Positions 1-8,057 of a stretch of 64,000 nucleotides of DNA are shown here, in pieces. The position numbers and the translations under genes were made by a program. How positions within the stretch are numbered: the stretch's first letter is position 1; every line of letters begins with the position of its first letter. The DNA is from Temperatibacter marinus (GTDB lineage Bacteria; Pseudomonadota; Alphaproteobacteria; Sphingomonadales; Kordiimonadaceae): NCBI RefSeq assembly GCF_031598375.1, contig NZ_CP123872.1, forward strand, positions 2,166,501 to 2,230,500, given 5' to 3'. The notes below the pieces were generated by a model. The model saw only the letters and a list, made by a program, of their open reading frames with translations. It was not told the DNA's origin and did not search any database.

Positions 1-1
1 T

Positions 2-595
2 TCCCTGAAGCTTGATCGAAATGAGACCCATAAAAATAAATATATCATTGCTGTGTTATCTGTAACATTTCTCAGTGCGCATTATGGGTATTATTTTCTA
101 TTAAGTGATGCTCTCAGTCCGCTTAACCCCTTTCCAAAGACAGTTTACGGCGTTTATCCATATTTCTTTATTTTCTATGTGATGATCGACATAATTCTAA
201 TTTGGAGTTTGTGGGCTCGGCTAGGGACATTCAAAATACTAGAAGATAAACCATCAACAGAATTGGAAGATATTATTACTGTTAAAAAGGGCAGTAATAA
301 TATTTTGGTCCGACCGGAAGAAATTCTATGGGTGGCAGCGGAAGACTATTATGCTCGTATTCATATAAAGGCAGATAGTTTTTTAATCCGCGAACCTCTA
401 AAAGTGCTAATCGATCGTTTACCTCAGGATGATTTTGTTCAAATCCATCGCTCAACTCTTGTTCATAAAGGGTTTGTTGAGAGCTATTCCCCTCAGGCAG
501 TCACCCTTAAAAATGGTGAGAGCAGACGCGCATCTAAAGCTGGATTAAAGCGCCTGCAAGAAAAGTTTGAGGCCAGACCTTCCTCTGGGGTGTGA
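2..595 (+). CDS. LytTR-domain regulator with N-terminal membrane part (5' end outside window)
   Basis: The reading frame is open to the window edge (codons from base 2), so the gene is cut at its 5' end; the first internal start is a GTG at 53, but in-frame hydrophobic residues precede it. The visible part has two hydrophobic stretches (about bases 40-130 and 150-220), then a C-terminal LytTR DNA-binding domain: the segments ILVRPEEILWVAAEDYYARI, FVQIHRSTLVH and LKNGESRRASKAG are typical of that fold. Known members are membrane-tethered or response-regulator-type transcription factors; here no receiver domain is seen, so a membrane-bound one-component regulator is inferred. It sits 106 bp before a secreted phosphatase in the same direction; whether it controls it is unknown. 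Confidence 0.8.
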   Translation, partial: SLKLDRNETHKNKYIIAVLSVTFLSAHYGYYFLLSDALSPLNPFPKTVYGVYPYFFIFYVMIDIILIWSLWARLGTFKILEDKPSTELEDIITVKKGSNNILVRPEEILWVAAEDYYARIHIKADSFLIREPLKVLIDRLPQDDFVQIHRSTLVHKGFVESYSPQAVTLKNGESRRASKAGLKRLQEKFEARPSSGV

Positions 596-701
596 GATCG
601 TCGCCATCATTCGCTGCAAATACCTGTACATTCCCTGCAATGACCTTGTAATTCAGGACATTCATGCAACCTTTCCTTATCAAAAAAATGAGGAGATTTA
701 A

Positions 702-2348
702 ATGAAACAGATAACGACAGTCGCTGCAATGGCCTTGATCATGGCAGGCTCTGCCCCAGCTAGTGAACAAGTGAATCAACAAGAAGATCCTAAGCGAGAT
801 GGCAAGTTAATCATCCAGATTACATTGGATCAATTTCGATCAGACTATTTGGTACGCTATAAACAAGCCCTTACAAAAGGCTTTCGAACCATTACCGAGA
901 AGGGTGTCGGAAAAGTTCAGGGATATGTCGATCACGCGATTACCAATAGCCATCCAGGGCATGCCTCTCTAGCGACAGGCGCCTATCCTAGAACTCATGG
1001 ATATTCTGCCAACGAATGGTGGGACTATGTTGACGGAAAGTGGCGTTGGGTTGATGGAGCCATTGATCACAAGACAACGATCATCGGGAACGACAAGCGC
1101 CCGGGGTATTCTCCATTTTCTATGCGAGTGCGGTCTCTATCGGATTGGGTTTTAAAAGCTGATAAAAAAGCAAAGTCTATTGCGCTGAGTTCTAATGAGA
1201 CTGTTGTAAGCTATGCAGGGAAAACCGGGCGAGATGCATTTTGGTATGATCGAGAAGAAGGAAGGTTTATCACCAGCAGTTATTTTAGGCAGGATTACCC
1301 TAAGTGGGTCGAGAAGTTTAACGCCGAGAGTTTAGAAGACTATAAAGCTGAAGAATGGGCTTTGTCTTTGCCTGATAATTTGCAAGGCTTAGCAGATAAA
1401 GACGATCAATCTTATGAAGATTTTGGCAACCATTATGTCTTTCCGCATCGCTTTGCCGACGAGTATAATCCAGAGCATGAAACCCGCAGTCGTCAAACTC
1501 AGTTAGATTATTGGTTCTATGAGATCCCGATGGTAGATTTAGCGGTGTTGGATTTGGCCAAAAAGGCCATCAAGGCAGAAAAGCTTGGTCAGCGAAATTC
1601 AGTTGATTATCTAGCACTTTCTTTAGGGTCTCTGGATAATATAGGTCACATTTATGGAGGCTATAGTCTGGAAACCTTGGAGGCACTTTATCTCTTTGAT
1701 CATGCCCTTGCAGGCTTCATACAGTTTTTAGATGCTTCTATCGGTCGTGATCATTATATCCTCTCATTATCAGGGGATCACGGGGCCCCAGACCCTATTG
1801 AGCGTACCATAGCTAAAGGTGGTGAAGCTTATCGGATTCCACAGGAGGAAATTGAAAATCTTCTGGATCATATTGATGAAATAGGGGCGGCCCATGAAGG
1901 CAGTCAGTCTGCCTTGGTTTCTAAGATTGAATCCGCCTTAGAGAAAGAGCCTTATATCGCAGATGCAGTCACTGAGGCTGAGGTTTATGGTCTTAAACCA
2001 AGTTCAAACCCCTATATGGATCTCTATAGAAAGTCATGGGTGAGAGGGCGTGTGGCTGATTTTCCGTTATGGACGACCAAGCCTCATAGGGACCACCATC
2101 CTGCTCGGTATGGAATTTACGTTCAATATAAACCGAATACGCATTTTGGCTATGGCATGGTTGTGCACGGATCTCCCTATGACTATGACCGCTTAGTGCC
2201 AATTTTCTTTTTTGGGGGTGGGGTTGTTGACCAAAAGCTGAGAGAGGCCCGGACAATTGATGTGGCGCCTACCTTAGCAAAGTGGATGGCTCTTCCTTAC
2301 CCTGAGACTGTTGATGGGAAACCCTTGTTTAAAAAAGAAAGTAACTAA
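702..2348 (+). CDS. Secreted alkaline phosphatase/phosphodiesterase, PafA/NPP-like
   Basis: A 548-residue protein with an N-terminal signal peptide (cut near residue 21) and the alkaline-phosphatase-superfamily metal site: Asp43 in TLDQ, nucleophile Thr81 in AITNSHPG, Asp312 and His316 in SLDNIGH, Asp359-His360 in SGDHGAPD and His489 in VHGSPYDYD. These match the bimetal site of PafA-type, phosphate-irrepressible phosphatases and NPP phosphodiesterases. Asn104 also fits the PafA active-site Asn, but the Lys-x-Arg pair that PafA monoesterases carry is not evident in the segment after residue 160, so substrate class (monoester or diester) is open. The start has a good GAGGAG site 6 bases upstream. 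Likely periplasmic phosphorus scavenging. Confidence 0.88.
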   Translation: MKQITTVAAMALIMAGSAPASEQVNQQEDPKRDGKLIIQITLDQFRSDYLVRYKQALTKGFRTITEKGVGKVQGYVDHAITNSHPGHASLATGAYPRTHGYSANEWWDYVDGKWRWVDGAIDHKTTIIGNDKRPGYSPFSMRVRSLSDWVLKADKKAKSIALSSNETVVSYAGKTGRDAFWYDREEGRFITSSYFRQDYPKWVEKFNAESLEDYKAEEWALSLPDNLQGLADKDDQSYEDFGNHYVFPHRFADEYNPEHETRSRQTQLDYWFYEIPMVDLAVLDLAKKAIKAEKLGQRNSVDYLALSLGSLDNIGHIYGGYSLETLEALYLFDHALAGFIQFLDASIGRDHYILSLSGDHGAPDPIERTIAKGGEAYRIPQEEIENLLDHIDEIGAAHEGSQSALVSKIESALEKEPYIADAVTEAEVYGLKPSSNPYMDLYRKSWVRGRVADFPLWTTKPHRDHHPARYGIYVQYKPNTHFGYGMVVHGSPYDYDRLVPIFFFGGGVVDQKLREARTIDVAPTLAKWMALPYPETVDGKPLFKKESN

Positions 2349-2380
2349 TCGTAAGGTCAATAGTCCGAGACAAGAAAACC

Positions 2381-2417
2381 AGACTCAAACATGGCTGTGA
2401 AGCTGCTGTTTGAGTCT
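2381..2417. other. Long perfect hairpin after the phosphatase gene
   Basis: An 11-bp perfect inverted repeat (agactcaaaca at 2381-2391, tgtttgagtct at 2407-2417) surrounds a 15-base loop that can itself pair (gct/agc). It lies 30 bp after the phosphatase stop but has no T-run, so it is not a classical intrinsic terminator. It may be an mRNA-stability element or a rho-associated structure. Confidence 0.5.
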
Positions 2418-2507
2418 AGCCAAGGTGTCCTTTAGGGCCTTAAAAATATAATGACGTTGCCTTTTCCTGTGCTAAGCTAAGTTCATATCTTGCAGGGAGG
2501 GATAGAA

Positions 2508-4202
2508 ATGGCTGAGTTAAATGGCTTTGAATATGATGTGGTTGTTGTGGGATCTGGTGCTGGCGGCGGCATGGCGGCTTACACGCTTACCAAGGAAGGC
2601 TTGCGTGTCTTAATGCTTGAAGCGGGTCGTGATTATGATCCAATTGAAGAGACGCCCATGTTTCAGACAAATGCCGAAGCGCCCCTCAGAGGCACAAGTA
2701 ATAAAGATAAAAATTTTGGTTATTATGATGCAACTGTAGACGGCGGCTGGCAAGTGCCAGGCGAGCCATATACCATGGCTGAAGGTACAAAATTTATGTT
2801 ATGGCGGGCTCGAATGCTTGGCGGGCGAACAAATCATTGGGGGCGTCTTGTCCCGCGGTTTGGGCCCTACGACTTTAAACCGAAAACCCGAGATGGCTAT
2901 GGTGAGGATTGGCCGATTGATTATGATGAGATTGAACCATGGTATGATAAAACGGATCACCTCATCGGGGTTTGCGGAGATAATCCTGGCGTTGATAATA
3001 TTCCTGACGTGACCGAAGGCGTTATGCAGCCGGCCCCGGAACCAAGGGTTATGGAAATCTTGTTAAAGAAGGCTTGCGAGAGTTTAGATATTCCTGTTGT
3101 GAAAATGAGAAGAGCGGTCATGACAGAAGACAAAGGTGATGGCCGATCTCCTTGTTTCTGGGCTACAAACTGTGGTCGGGGCTGTTCGATTGGTGCGGCT
3201 TTTCAAACCACGACAAGTCTTATTCCTTTTGCCAAGGCAACAGGTCGCTTGAAAGTGGTGACGGATGCTATGGTGAAATGGGTTCATACAGGAGAAGCCG
3301 GTCAGGCAAATGCTGTAACCTATGTGGATCGTCAGACAGGTAAAGATGTAAAACTTAAAGCCCCCCGTGTAGTTTTAGCACCCAGTGCAACTGAAACAGC
3401 TCGTATTCTTTTGAATTCAAAAAGCAAAAAATATCCAAACGGGCTCGCCAACTCTTCGGGGCAGGTTGGTCGCAATTTGATGGATAGTACTGGTGCAGGG
3501 GTTAGCGGTCATGTTCCGGCGATGCAAGGTCGACCGCGCTATAATGAAGACGGCCATACAGGTAATCATTATTATGTACCGTGGTGGGGCTATCAGGATC
3601 AAGCAAAAGGGAAATTGAATTTTCCACGCGGGTATCATTTTGAATTCGGAGGCCGTTTCTCAGAACCGAATATATGGACAGGCGGTGGCGTTGACGGTTA
3701 TGGCAAAAAGGCGAAGCAAGCCGTGAGGGATAAATACGGAAGTTCTATTGGGTTTTCTTTACGCGGTGAGATGGTGCCCAATGAGAATTGCTACTGCGAG
3801 ATTGATTCTGAAGTCAAAGACAAGTGGGGCATCCCTGTCTTGAAATTCCACTGGAAGTGGGCAGAAAGTGAAATCAAACAGGTTGAGCATGGCTTAAAAT
3901 GGGGGGAAAAGATTATTAAAGCCATGGGCGGTGTCGTAACCTCACCAAAGCGAACAGGAGAAGAAGCGATCTTAGCGGGGGGGCAAATCATCCATGAAGT
4001 TGGGACCACCCGTATGGGAGATGATCCTAAAACTTCTGTCACCAATAAGCATGGCCAAACTTGGGATGTTGACAATCTTTTTGTAATGGACGGGGGAGTT
4101 TTTGTTTCAAGCCCTCATCAAAATTGCACTATTACCATCATGGCACTGGCGATGAAGAATGCGACTTGGATGTCGAAACAGATCAAAAGAGGGGTTTTAT
4201 AA
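2508..4202 (+). CDS. GMC oxidoreductase, probable glycoside 3-dehydrogenase catalytic subunit
   Basis: A 564-residue flavoprotein: dinucleotide-binding GSGAGGG near residue 16, the FAD segment MLGGRTNHWG at about 105, and the GMC C-terminal domain with VGTTRMG and the catalytic-His segment SSPHQNCT near 540. It has no signal peptide. The next gene, overlapping by one base (TAATG), encodes a Tat-targeted gluconate 2-dehydrogenase subunit 3-like protein, and the third gene is a DUF1080 lipoprotein. This set is known from periplasmic glucoside 3-dehydrogenase pathways, so oxidation of a sugar C3-OH is inferred. No cytochrome c subunit lies beside it. The ATG at 2508 was chosen because GGGAGGG sits 6 bases before it; an upstream TTG at 2490 has no such site. 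Confidence 0.85.
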   Translation: MAELNGFEYDVVVVGSGAGGGMAAYTLTKEGLRVLMLEAGRDYDPIEETPMFQTNAEAPLRGTSNKDKNFGYYDATVDGGWQVPGEPYTMAEGTKFMLWRARMLGGRTNHWGRLVPRFGPYDFKPKTRDGYGEDWPIDYDEIEPWYDKTDHLIGVCGDNPGVDNIPDVTEGVMQPAPEPRVMEILLKKACESLDIPVVKMRRAVMTEDKGDGRSPCFWATNCGRGCSIGAAFQTTTSLIPFAKATGRLKVVTDAMVKWVHTGEAGQANAVTYVDRQTGKDVKLKAPRVVLAPSATETARILLNSKSKKYPNGLANSSGQVGRNLMDSTGAGVSGHVPAMQGRPRYNEDGHTGNHYYVPWWGYQDQAKGKLNFPRGYHFEFGGRFSEPNIWTGGGVDGYGKKAKQAVRDKYGSSIGFSLRGEMVPNENCYCEIDSEVKDKWGIPVLKFHWKWAESEIKQVEHGLKWGEKIIKAMGGVVTSPKRTGEEAILAGGQIIHEVGTTRMGDDPKTSVTNKHGQTWDVDNLFVMDGGVFVSSPHQNCTITIMALAMKNATWMSKQIKRGVL

Positions 4203-4936
4203 TGACTGCTTTTAGAAAAGATATTGATCGGCGCACCTCTATGAAGTGGATGGCCAGTATGGCAGCAACCGTACTTTCCGCGAGTGCAGGGACCTATGAA
4301 ACACTGGCCGCTGACGCTTACGGGGAAGAAAGTTCAACCTGGCCGGCCTTGACATTAAAGAGGATCACAGGTCCTGGGTATGGAACAGATCCTGATCTTG
4401 TGTCTCCTAAAACGCCGTGGCCTTTGACATTGAGCACAGAGGAGAAGCTCCTGTTAACACGTCTATCGGATTTAATTTGTCCAGAGGATTCAGGGGGGCC
4501 GTCTGCCAGTCACGTCGGAGTTGTTTCAGTCATAGACGAATGGGTCAGTGCACCCTATAGAAGCCAGCAAAATGATCGCATGCTGGTTATTCCAGGCCTT
4601 CAATGGGTAAACGAAGAAGCCCAGCGTCGCAGCGGAAGATCTTTCTTGGATAGTTCGAACAAACAGCAAGAAGCGATTCTTGATGCTATTGCTTATGCCG
4701 ATAAAGGTTTTGGGGAAGAGCTTAAAATGCCGAAAAGATTTTTCTCCAAACTAAGGCAGTTGGTTTTTGGTGCTTATTTTTCAAGCCCTGAAGGGATGAA
4801 AGATATTGGTTATATGGGGAATGTTCCGATAGAAGGACCATGGCCAGGGCCTACACGGGAAGCGTTAGAGCACCTAAACACTGTTTTAGAGAATCTCGGT
4901 TATAAACCGGAACCTATCCCGTTAGTTCAAGAGTAA
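4202..4936 (+). CDS. Gluconate 2-dehydrogenase subunit 3 family protein (Tat hitch-hiker subunit)
   Basis: A 244-residue protein whose N-terminus has twin arginines before a hydrophobic stretch (DRRTSMKWMAS followed by alanine-rich residues), a probable Tat signal. The body fits the Gluconate_2-dh3 family: a helical small subunit that carries the folded, signal-less GMC flavoprotein through the Tat pore and stays bound to it in the periplasm. The start ATG overlaps the stop of the GMC gene (TAATG), implying translational coupling. A longer in-frame version starting inside the preceding gene at 4124 was rejected because it would bury the Tat signal. The third gene follows after 13 bases, so the three form an operon. 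Confidence 0.85.
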   Translation: MTAFRKDIDRRTSMKWMASMAATVLSASAGTYETLAADAYGEESSTWPALTLKRITGPGYGTDPDLVSPKTPWPLTLSTEEKLLLTRLSDLICPEDSGGPSASHVGVVSVIDEWVSAPYRSQQNDRMLVIPGLQWVNEEAQRRSGRSFLDSSNKQQEAILDAIAYADKGFGEELKMPKRFFSKLRQLVFGAYFSSPEGMKDIGYMGNVPIEGPWPGPTREALEHLNTVLENLGYKPEPIPLVQE

Positions 4937-4949
4937 AAGGAAGAAGGTC

Positions 4950-5669
4950 ATGATTAAACGTTTGAAAAAAGTTGGGTGTATTATGGGATTCTGTCTTGCT
5001 GTAGCCTGTGCAGAAGTCTCACTTTCAGAAAAAGAAAAGGGCTCTGAAGATAAGGCCTCAAAAGACAAGGGCTGGATAATCTTATTTGATGGCTCTTCCA
5101 CAGAGCAGTGGCGCACATACCTAAGCGATGATTTGAATAAAGAATGGCAGATTATCGATGGGGCACTGACTTTGACGAAGAAAGGGGGCGGAGACATCAT
5201 TTCGAAAGGCACTTATGGTGATTTTATACTTGAATTGGAGTGGAAAATTTCGGCAGGCGGAAACAGTGGTATCTTTTACCATGTGATTGAAGATGCCAAA
5301 TACAGTAAAGTCTATCTCACAGGGCCAGAATATCAACTGCTCGATAATAAAGGTAGAAGTGAGCCACCTCTTGAGCAAGCAGGATCTCTGTTTGCCCTTT
5401 ATGCTCCGACTACTGATGTCACAAAACCGGTTGGAAACTATAATAAATCCCGGCTCGTGGTGAGAGGTGCAAAAGTTGAGCACTATCTTAATGGAAGCCT
5501 TGTGACGGCTTATGACAGAGAAAGCTCTGACTATCAACAACGAGTGGCAGCGAGTAAATTTGGGAAATGGCCAGGCTTTGATAGTACCAAAACGGGACAC
5601 ATAGCCCTGCAGGATCACGGTGATGTGGTGGCTTTTAAGAATATTAGAATTAAGGACCTTTCAAACTAG
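4950..5669 (+). CDS. DUF1080 lipoprotein (3-keto-disaccharide hydrolase family)
   Basis: A 239-residue lipoprotein: basic N-terminus, hydrophobic stretch and lipobox LAVAC with the lipidated Cys near residue 20, then a Lys/Glu/Asp-rich linker and a concanavalin-like DUF1080 domain (WIILFDGSSTEQWR, the FILELEWKISAGGNSGIFY segment, and GHIALQDHGDVVAFKNIRI at the end). Members of this family have been shown to cleave 3-keto-glycosides or act as their lyases, which fits the 3-dehydrogenase genes just upstream. Outer- or inner-membrane anchored periplasmic location is inferred. It ends 3 bases before the stop of the convergent AraC gene. Confidence 0.85.
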   Translation: MIKRLKKVGCIMGFCLAVACAEVSLSEKEKGSEDKASKDKGWIILFDGSSTEQWRTYLSDDLNKEWQIIDGALTLTKKGGGDIISKGTYGDFILELEWKISAGGNSGIFYHVIEDAKYSKVYLTGPEYQLLDNKGRSEPPLEQAGSLFALYAPTTDVTKPVGNYNKSRLVVRGAKVEHYLNGSLVTAYDRESSDYQQRVAASKFGKWPGFDSTKTGHIALQDHGDVVAFKNIRIKDLSN

Positions 5670-5672
5670 AAG

Positions 5673-6785
5673 TTAGGCTTCTTTTCGATTTGAAGGAGGC
5701 TCAGCCAAGCTTTTCCGGTAAGCGCTAGGTGTGAGGCCAGTTTGGGCTTTAAATGCTCGTGTGAAGGGGCCGATTGATGCGAATCCACTCTCTAAGCTTA
5801 TGGATAGGATTGACATTTTTCTCTTTTCTGGATCTGAAAGCAGACGGCAGGAGTGGTCAATTCTTAGCTGGTTGACATATTGATTGAAATTCCGTGCCGC
5901 TAAGTCGTCTCTTATGGTTTGACTGATAAGATATTCAGAAATGTTTAATTCACGTGCGATATCAGCCACTTTAAGATTTTCATGCAAAAAGAGGGATTGC
6001 TCAATAAGCAGGCTTTTGATTTGATGGGCCAGAGAACCTGGGTTTTCTGTAGCTGACTCTATGTTGGATGCTGTTTTTGCGGCACTATCATTTGCAGCCT
6101 GTTTCATCAGTAATGGATGGGCTGTAATAAAATCAAAGCGGTTGGTATATTTCCAAATCATTAAGATAAAGGTATTTGTCATGACAAAGAGCAGGATTAT
6201 AGCCAATATTATATCAATATCCTGAGCGCCTTCAGGCAGAAGACCTCTTGCTATTTTATTACCGACTAAAGCCACACCAAAGGTCAGGATAAAAAAGATC
6301 CTTTGGGCTTTTCCTTCGTTGGTGTCTTGCGCGAAACCTCTGCAGCCTTCCCAAACGGTAAGAACCAAAATACAAGAGGAGAGTAAGATTGTTAATTCAA
6401 CTACAATATAGATCAGAAAGCCATCATAGTCTGGGTCAATATATCCGAGGCCTTTCATAAGGTGGAATCCCTGATTCATCACCACAAGCAGTGCAATGGC
6501 AACAGCAACAATTATATGTTGTTTTTCTATTGGGTTTCGTCGACGAAAGAAGACTCGAGAGAGTAACCAGTAACCATTGCATATAGCACTAGCCCCCATG
6601 CCAATAATATAGTGATAGGGGGCGATATAGTCAGCAGATAAATATTTGAGGGTCATTATGGCGGACGATAAGCAGAAAATAGCAAAGTATAAGTGCGCTT
6701 TTTGACCTTTGAAGGTCAGTAAGTGAAAGCCTACAAAAAGTAAACTCATAAAAAGGATGAAACTATTTAAGATCGTTAACGTCAT
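5673..6785 (-). CDS. AraC-family regulator with seven-helix membrane domain
   Basis: A 370-residue protein with about seven hydrophobic segments over residues 1-215 and a C-terminal AraC/XylS double helix-turn-helix (LKVADIARELNISEYLISQTIRD, then SILSISLESGFASIGPFTRAFKAQTGLTPSAYRKS). Such proteins are membrane-bound sensors that bind DNA directly. It is convergent with, and 3 bases from, the sugar-oxidation operon, so a regulatory link is possible but unproven. Start ATG has only a weak upstream ribosome site. Confidence 0.85.
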   Translation of the reverse strand: MTLTILNSFILFMSLLFVGFHLLTFKGQKAHLYFAIFCLSSAIMTLKYLSADYIAPYHYIIGMGASAICNGYWLLSRVFFRRRNPIEKQHIIVAVAIALLVVMNQGFHLMKGLGYIDPDYDGFLIYIVVELTILLSSCILVLTVWEGCRGFAQDTNEGKAQRIFFILTFGVALVGNKIARGLLPEGAQDIDIILAIILLFVMTNTFILMIWKYTNRFDFITAHPLLMKQAANDSAAKTASNIESATENPGSLAHQIKSLLIEQSLFLHENLKVADIARELNISEYLISQTIRDDLAARNFNQYVNQLRIDHSCRLLSDPEKRKMSILSISLESGFASIGPFTRAFKAQTGLTPSAYRKSLAEPPSNRKEA

Positions 6786-6882
6786 GATGACTTCATACTC
6801 TAAAGTGGGTTTTTATGCCAGTTGTTCTGTTTTCTCTCGTGAAGTTTTTCAATTATTGCCATAAATGGGTACATTTTTTATG

Positions 6883-6899
6883 CCGAATTCCAAATTCGG
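6883..6899. promoter_or_regulatory. Palindrome ccgaatt-N3-aattcgg between AraC-like and DUF2306 genes
   Basis: A 7-bp perfect inverted repeat with a 3-base spacer in the 260-base divergent region 6786-7045. Position and symmetry suggest an operator for one of the two genes. The rest of this gap is AT-rich and I see no gene in it. Confidence 0.4.
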
Positions 6900-7045
6900 T
6901 GCGCTTTATTTGTGCCTTGCGCATAAGTAGGATCTAAGTGAGCGATCCTTAGATGCCTGAGTCACAATAATGCGTATGACCGTGATTAAGGCAGGCCTAA
7001 ATTCCCTCACCCATAAAAAAAAGAAAAACAGTGAGGAGAAATCCA

Positions 7046-7882
7046 ATGACGAAAGAACGAGAGAAGTTAAAGTCACTAGTAACCCCCGCAGTCGCCAAAA
7101 ATGCGATCGATATGTCAGCCAAATTTTGGTTTTTAACGGTGGTGATCGGGCAAGCAATTTTTTCATATTATATTCTGGCAGTCTATTATACAGCGATTGC
7201 AGCACAGAATACCCAAGATTTTAATATTGTTATGCCAGGAGGGTATGTTGAAGGGGATGTTTGGGGGAATATCGCCGTCGTGGCTCATGTACTTTTTGCG
7301 GCGATCATCACAGTAGGGGGGCTGGTCCAGCTGATTCCAGCTATTCGGAGTAAAGTGCCAGCCCTTCACCGGTGGAACGGACGGCTTTACATCTTAGCTG
7401 CAATGACGATGAGTTTAAGCGGGGCATTTATGATCCTCACAAGAAGTGATGTCATTGTTGGCAATATATTCGGTCATACCACGCTTATGATTAATGGCGT
7501 GATCATTATTGCCTGCGCAATTATGGCCGTTAAGAGAGCCAGGCAAAAACAATTTGTAAAACACCGAGTTTGGGCTCTGCGCTTGTTTATTGCAGTGAGT
7601 GGGGTCTGGATGTTTCGAATTGGCATGATGGCATGGATTACATGGCACGGTAGACCTGTCGGTATAGACACGGCTACATTTACAGGGCCATTTCTAACGG
7701 TCTTATACACATTGGTATACGTCTTTCCGCTTCTGTTTCTTGAAGTTTATTTAAGGGTACAGGCTCGTGGTTCGGCCAACCAGAGGCTCTTCACAGCTGT
7801 CGGGGTCGTGTTGGTAAGTCTGATTTTTGCAGGGGGCATTTTCGGCGCAACAATGGGGATGTGGCTGCCACGAATATCTTAG
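7046..7882 (+). CDS. DUF2306 multi-pass membrane protein
   Basis: A 278-residue protein with about seven hydrophobic segments and the DUF2306 signature: a conserved HVLFAAIITVGGLVQLIP helix, LHRWNGRLY, and VKHRVWALR in the loops. DUF2306 proteins are uncharacterised membrane proteins with conserved His/Arg residues near the membrane surface, suggestive of haem or quinone contact; no function is established. The ATG at 7046 is preceded by GAGGAG at 7033; an in-frame GTG at 7031 overlaps that site and was not used. Monocistronic: a terminator follows at 7919. Confidence 0.8.
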   Translation: MTKEREKLKSLVTPAVAKNAIDMSAKFWFLTVVIGQAIFSYYILAVYYTAIAAQNTQDFNIVMPGGYVEGDVWGNIAVVAHVLFAAIITVGGLVQLIPAIRSKVPALHRWNGRLYILAAMTMSLSGAFMILTRSDVIVGNIFGHTTLMINGVIIIACAIMAVKRARQKQFVKHRVWALRLFIAVSGVWMFRIGMMAWITWHGRPVGIDTATFTGPFLTVLYTLVYVFPLLFLEVYLRVQARGSANQRLFTAVGVVLVSLIFAGGIFGATMGMWLPRIS

Positions 7883-7918
7883 AACTGAAGGGCGGAGAAT
7901 AGCTCAAAAGAAAATACT

Positions 7919-7949
7919 GGAAGGCATAGGCAAAAAGCCTGTGCCTTTT
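7919..7949 (+). terminator. Intrinsic terminator of the DUF2306 gene
   Basis: Stem aaggcataggc / gcctgtgcctt (one T-G pair) with loop aaaaa, ending in a short T-run, 38 bp after the stop codon. Confidence 0.75.
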
Positions 7950-7983
7950 CCATGAAGGAGAGAAGAGTTCCTAAGCTTTTGTT

Positions 7984-8010
7984 AACCTCTTTAACTCTTG
8001 AGTTGAGGTT
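7984..8010. promoter_or_regulatory. Bipartite inverted repeat before the sortilin-like gene
   Basis: aacctc-ttt-aactc / gagtt-gaggtt: 11 paired bases with a 3-base bulge and a 2-base centre, 47 bases before the start at 8058. Could be an operator or a leader hairpin; it has no T-run, so a terminator is unlikely. Confidence 0.35.
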
Positions 8011-8057
8011 ATGCGTAGGGTACAAACTACAAGAACTTGATAAGAGGGGGAATTCTT

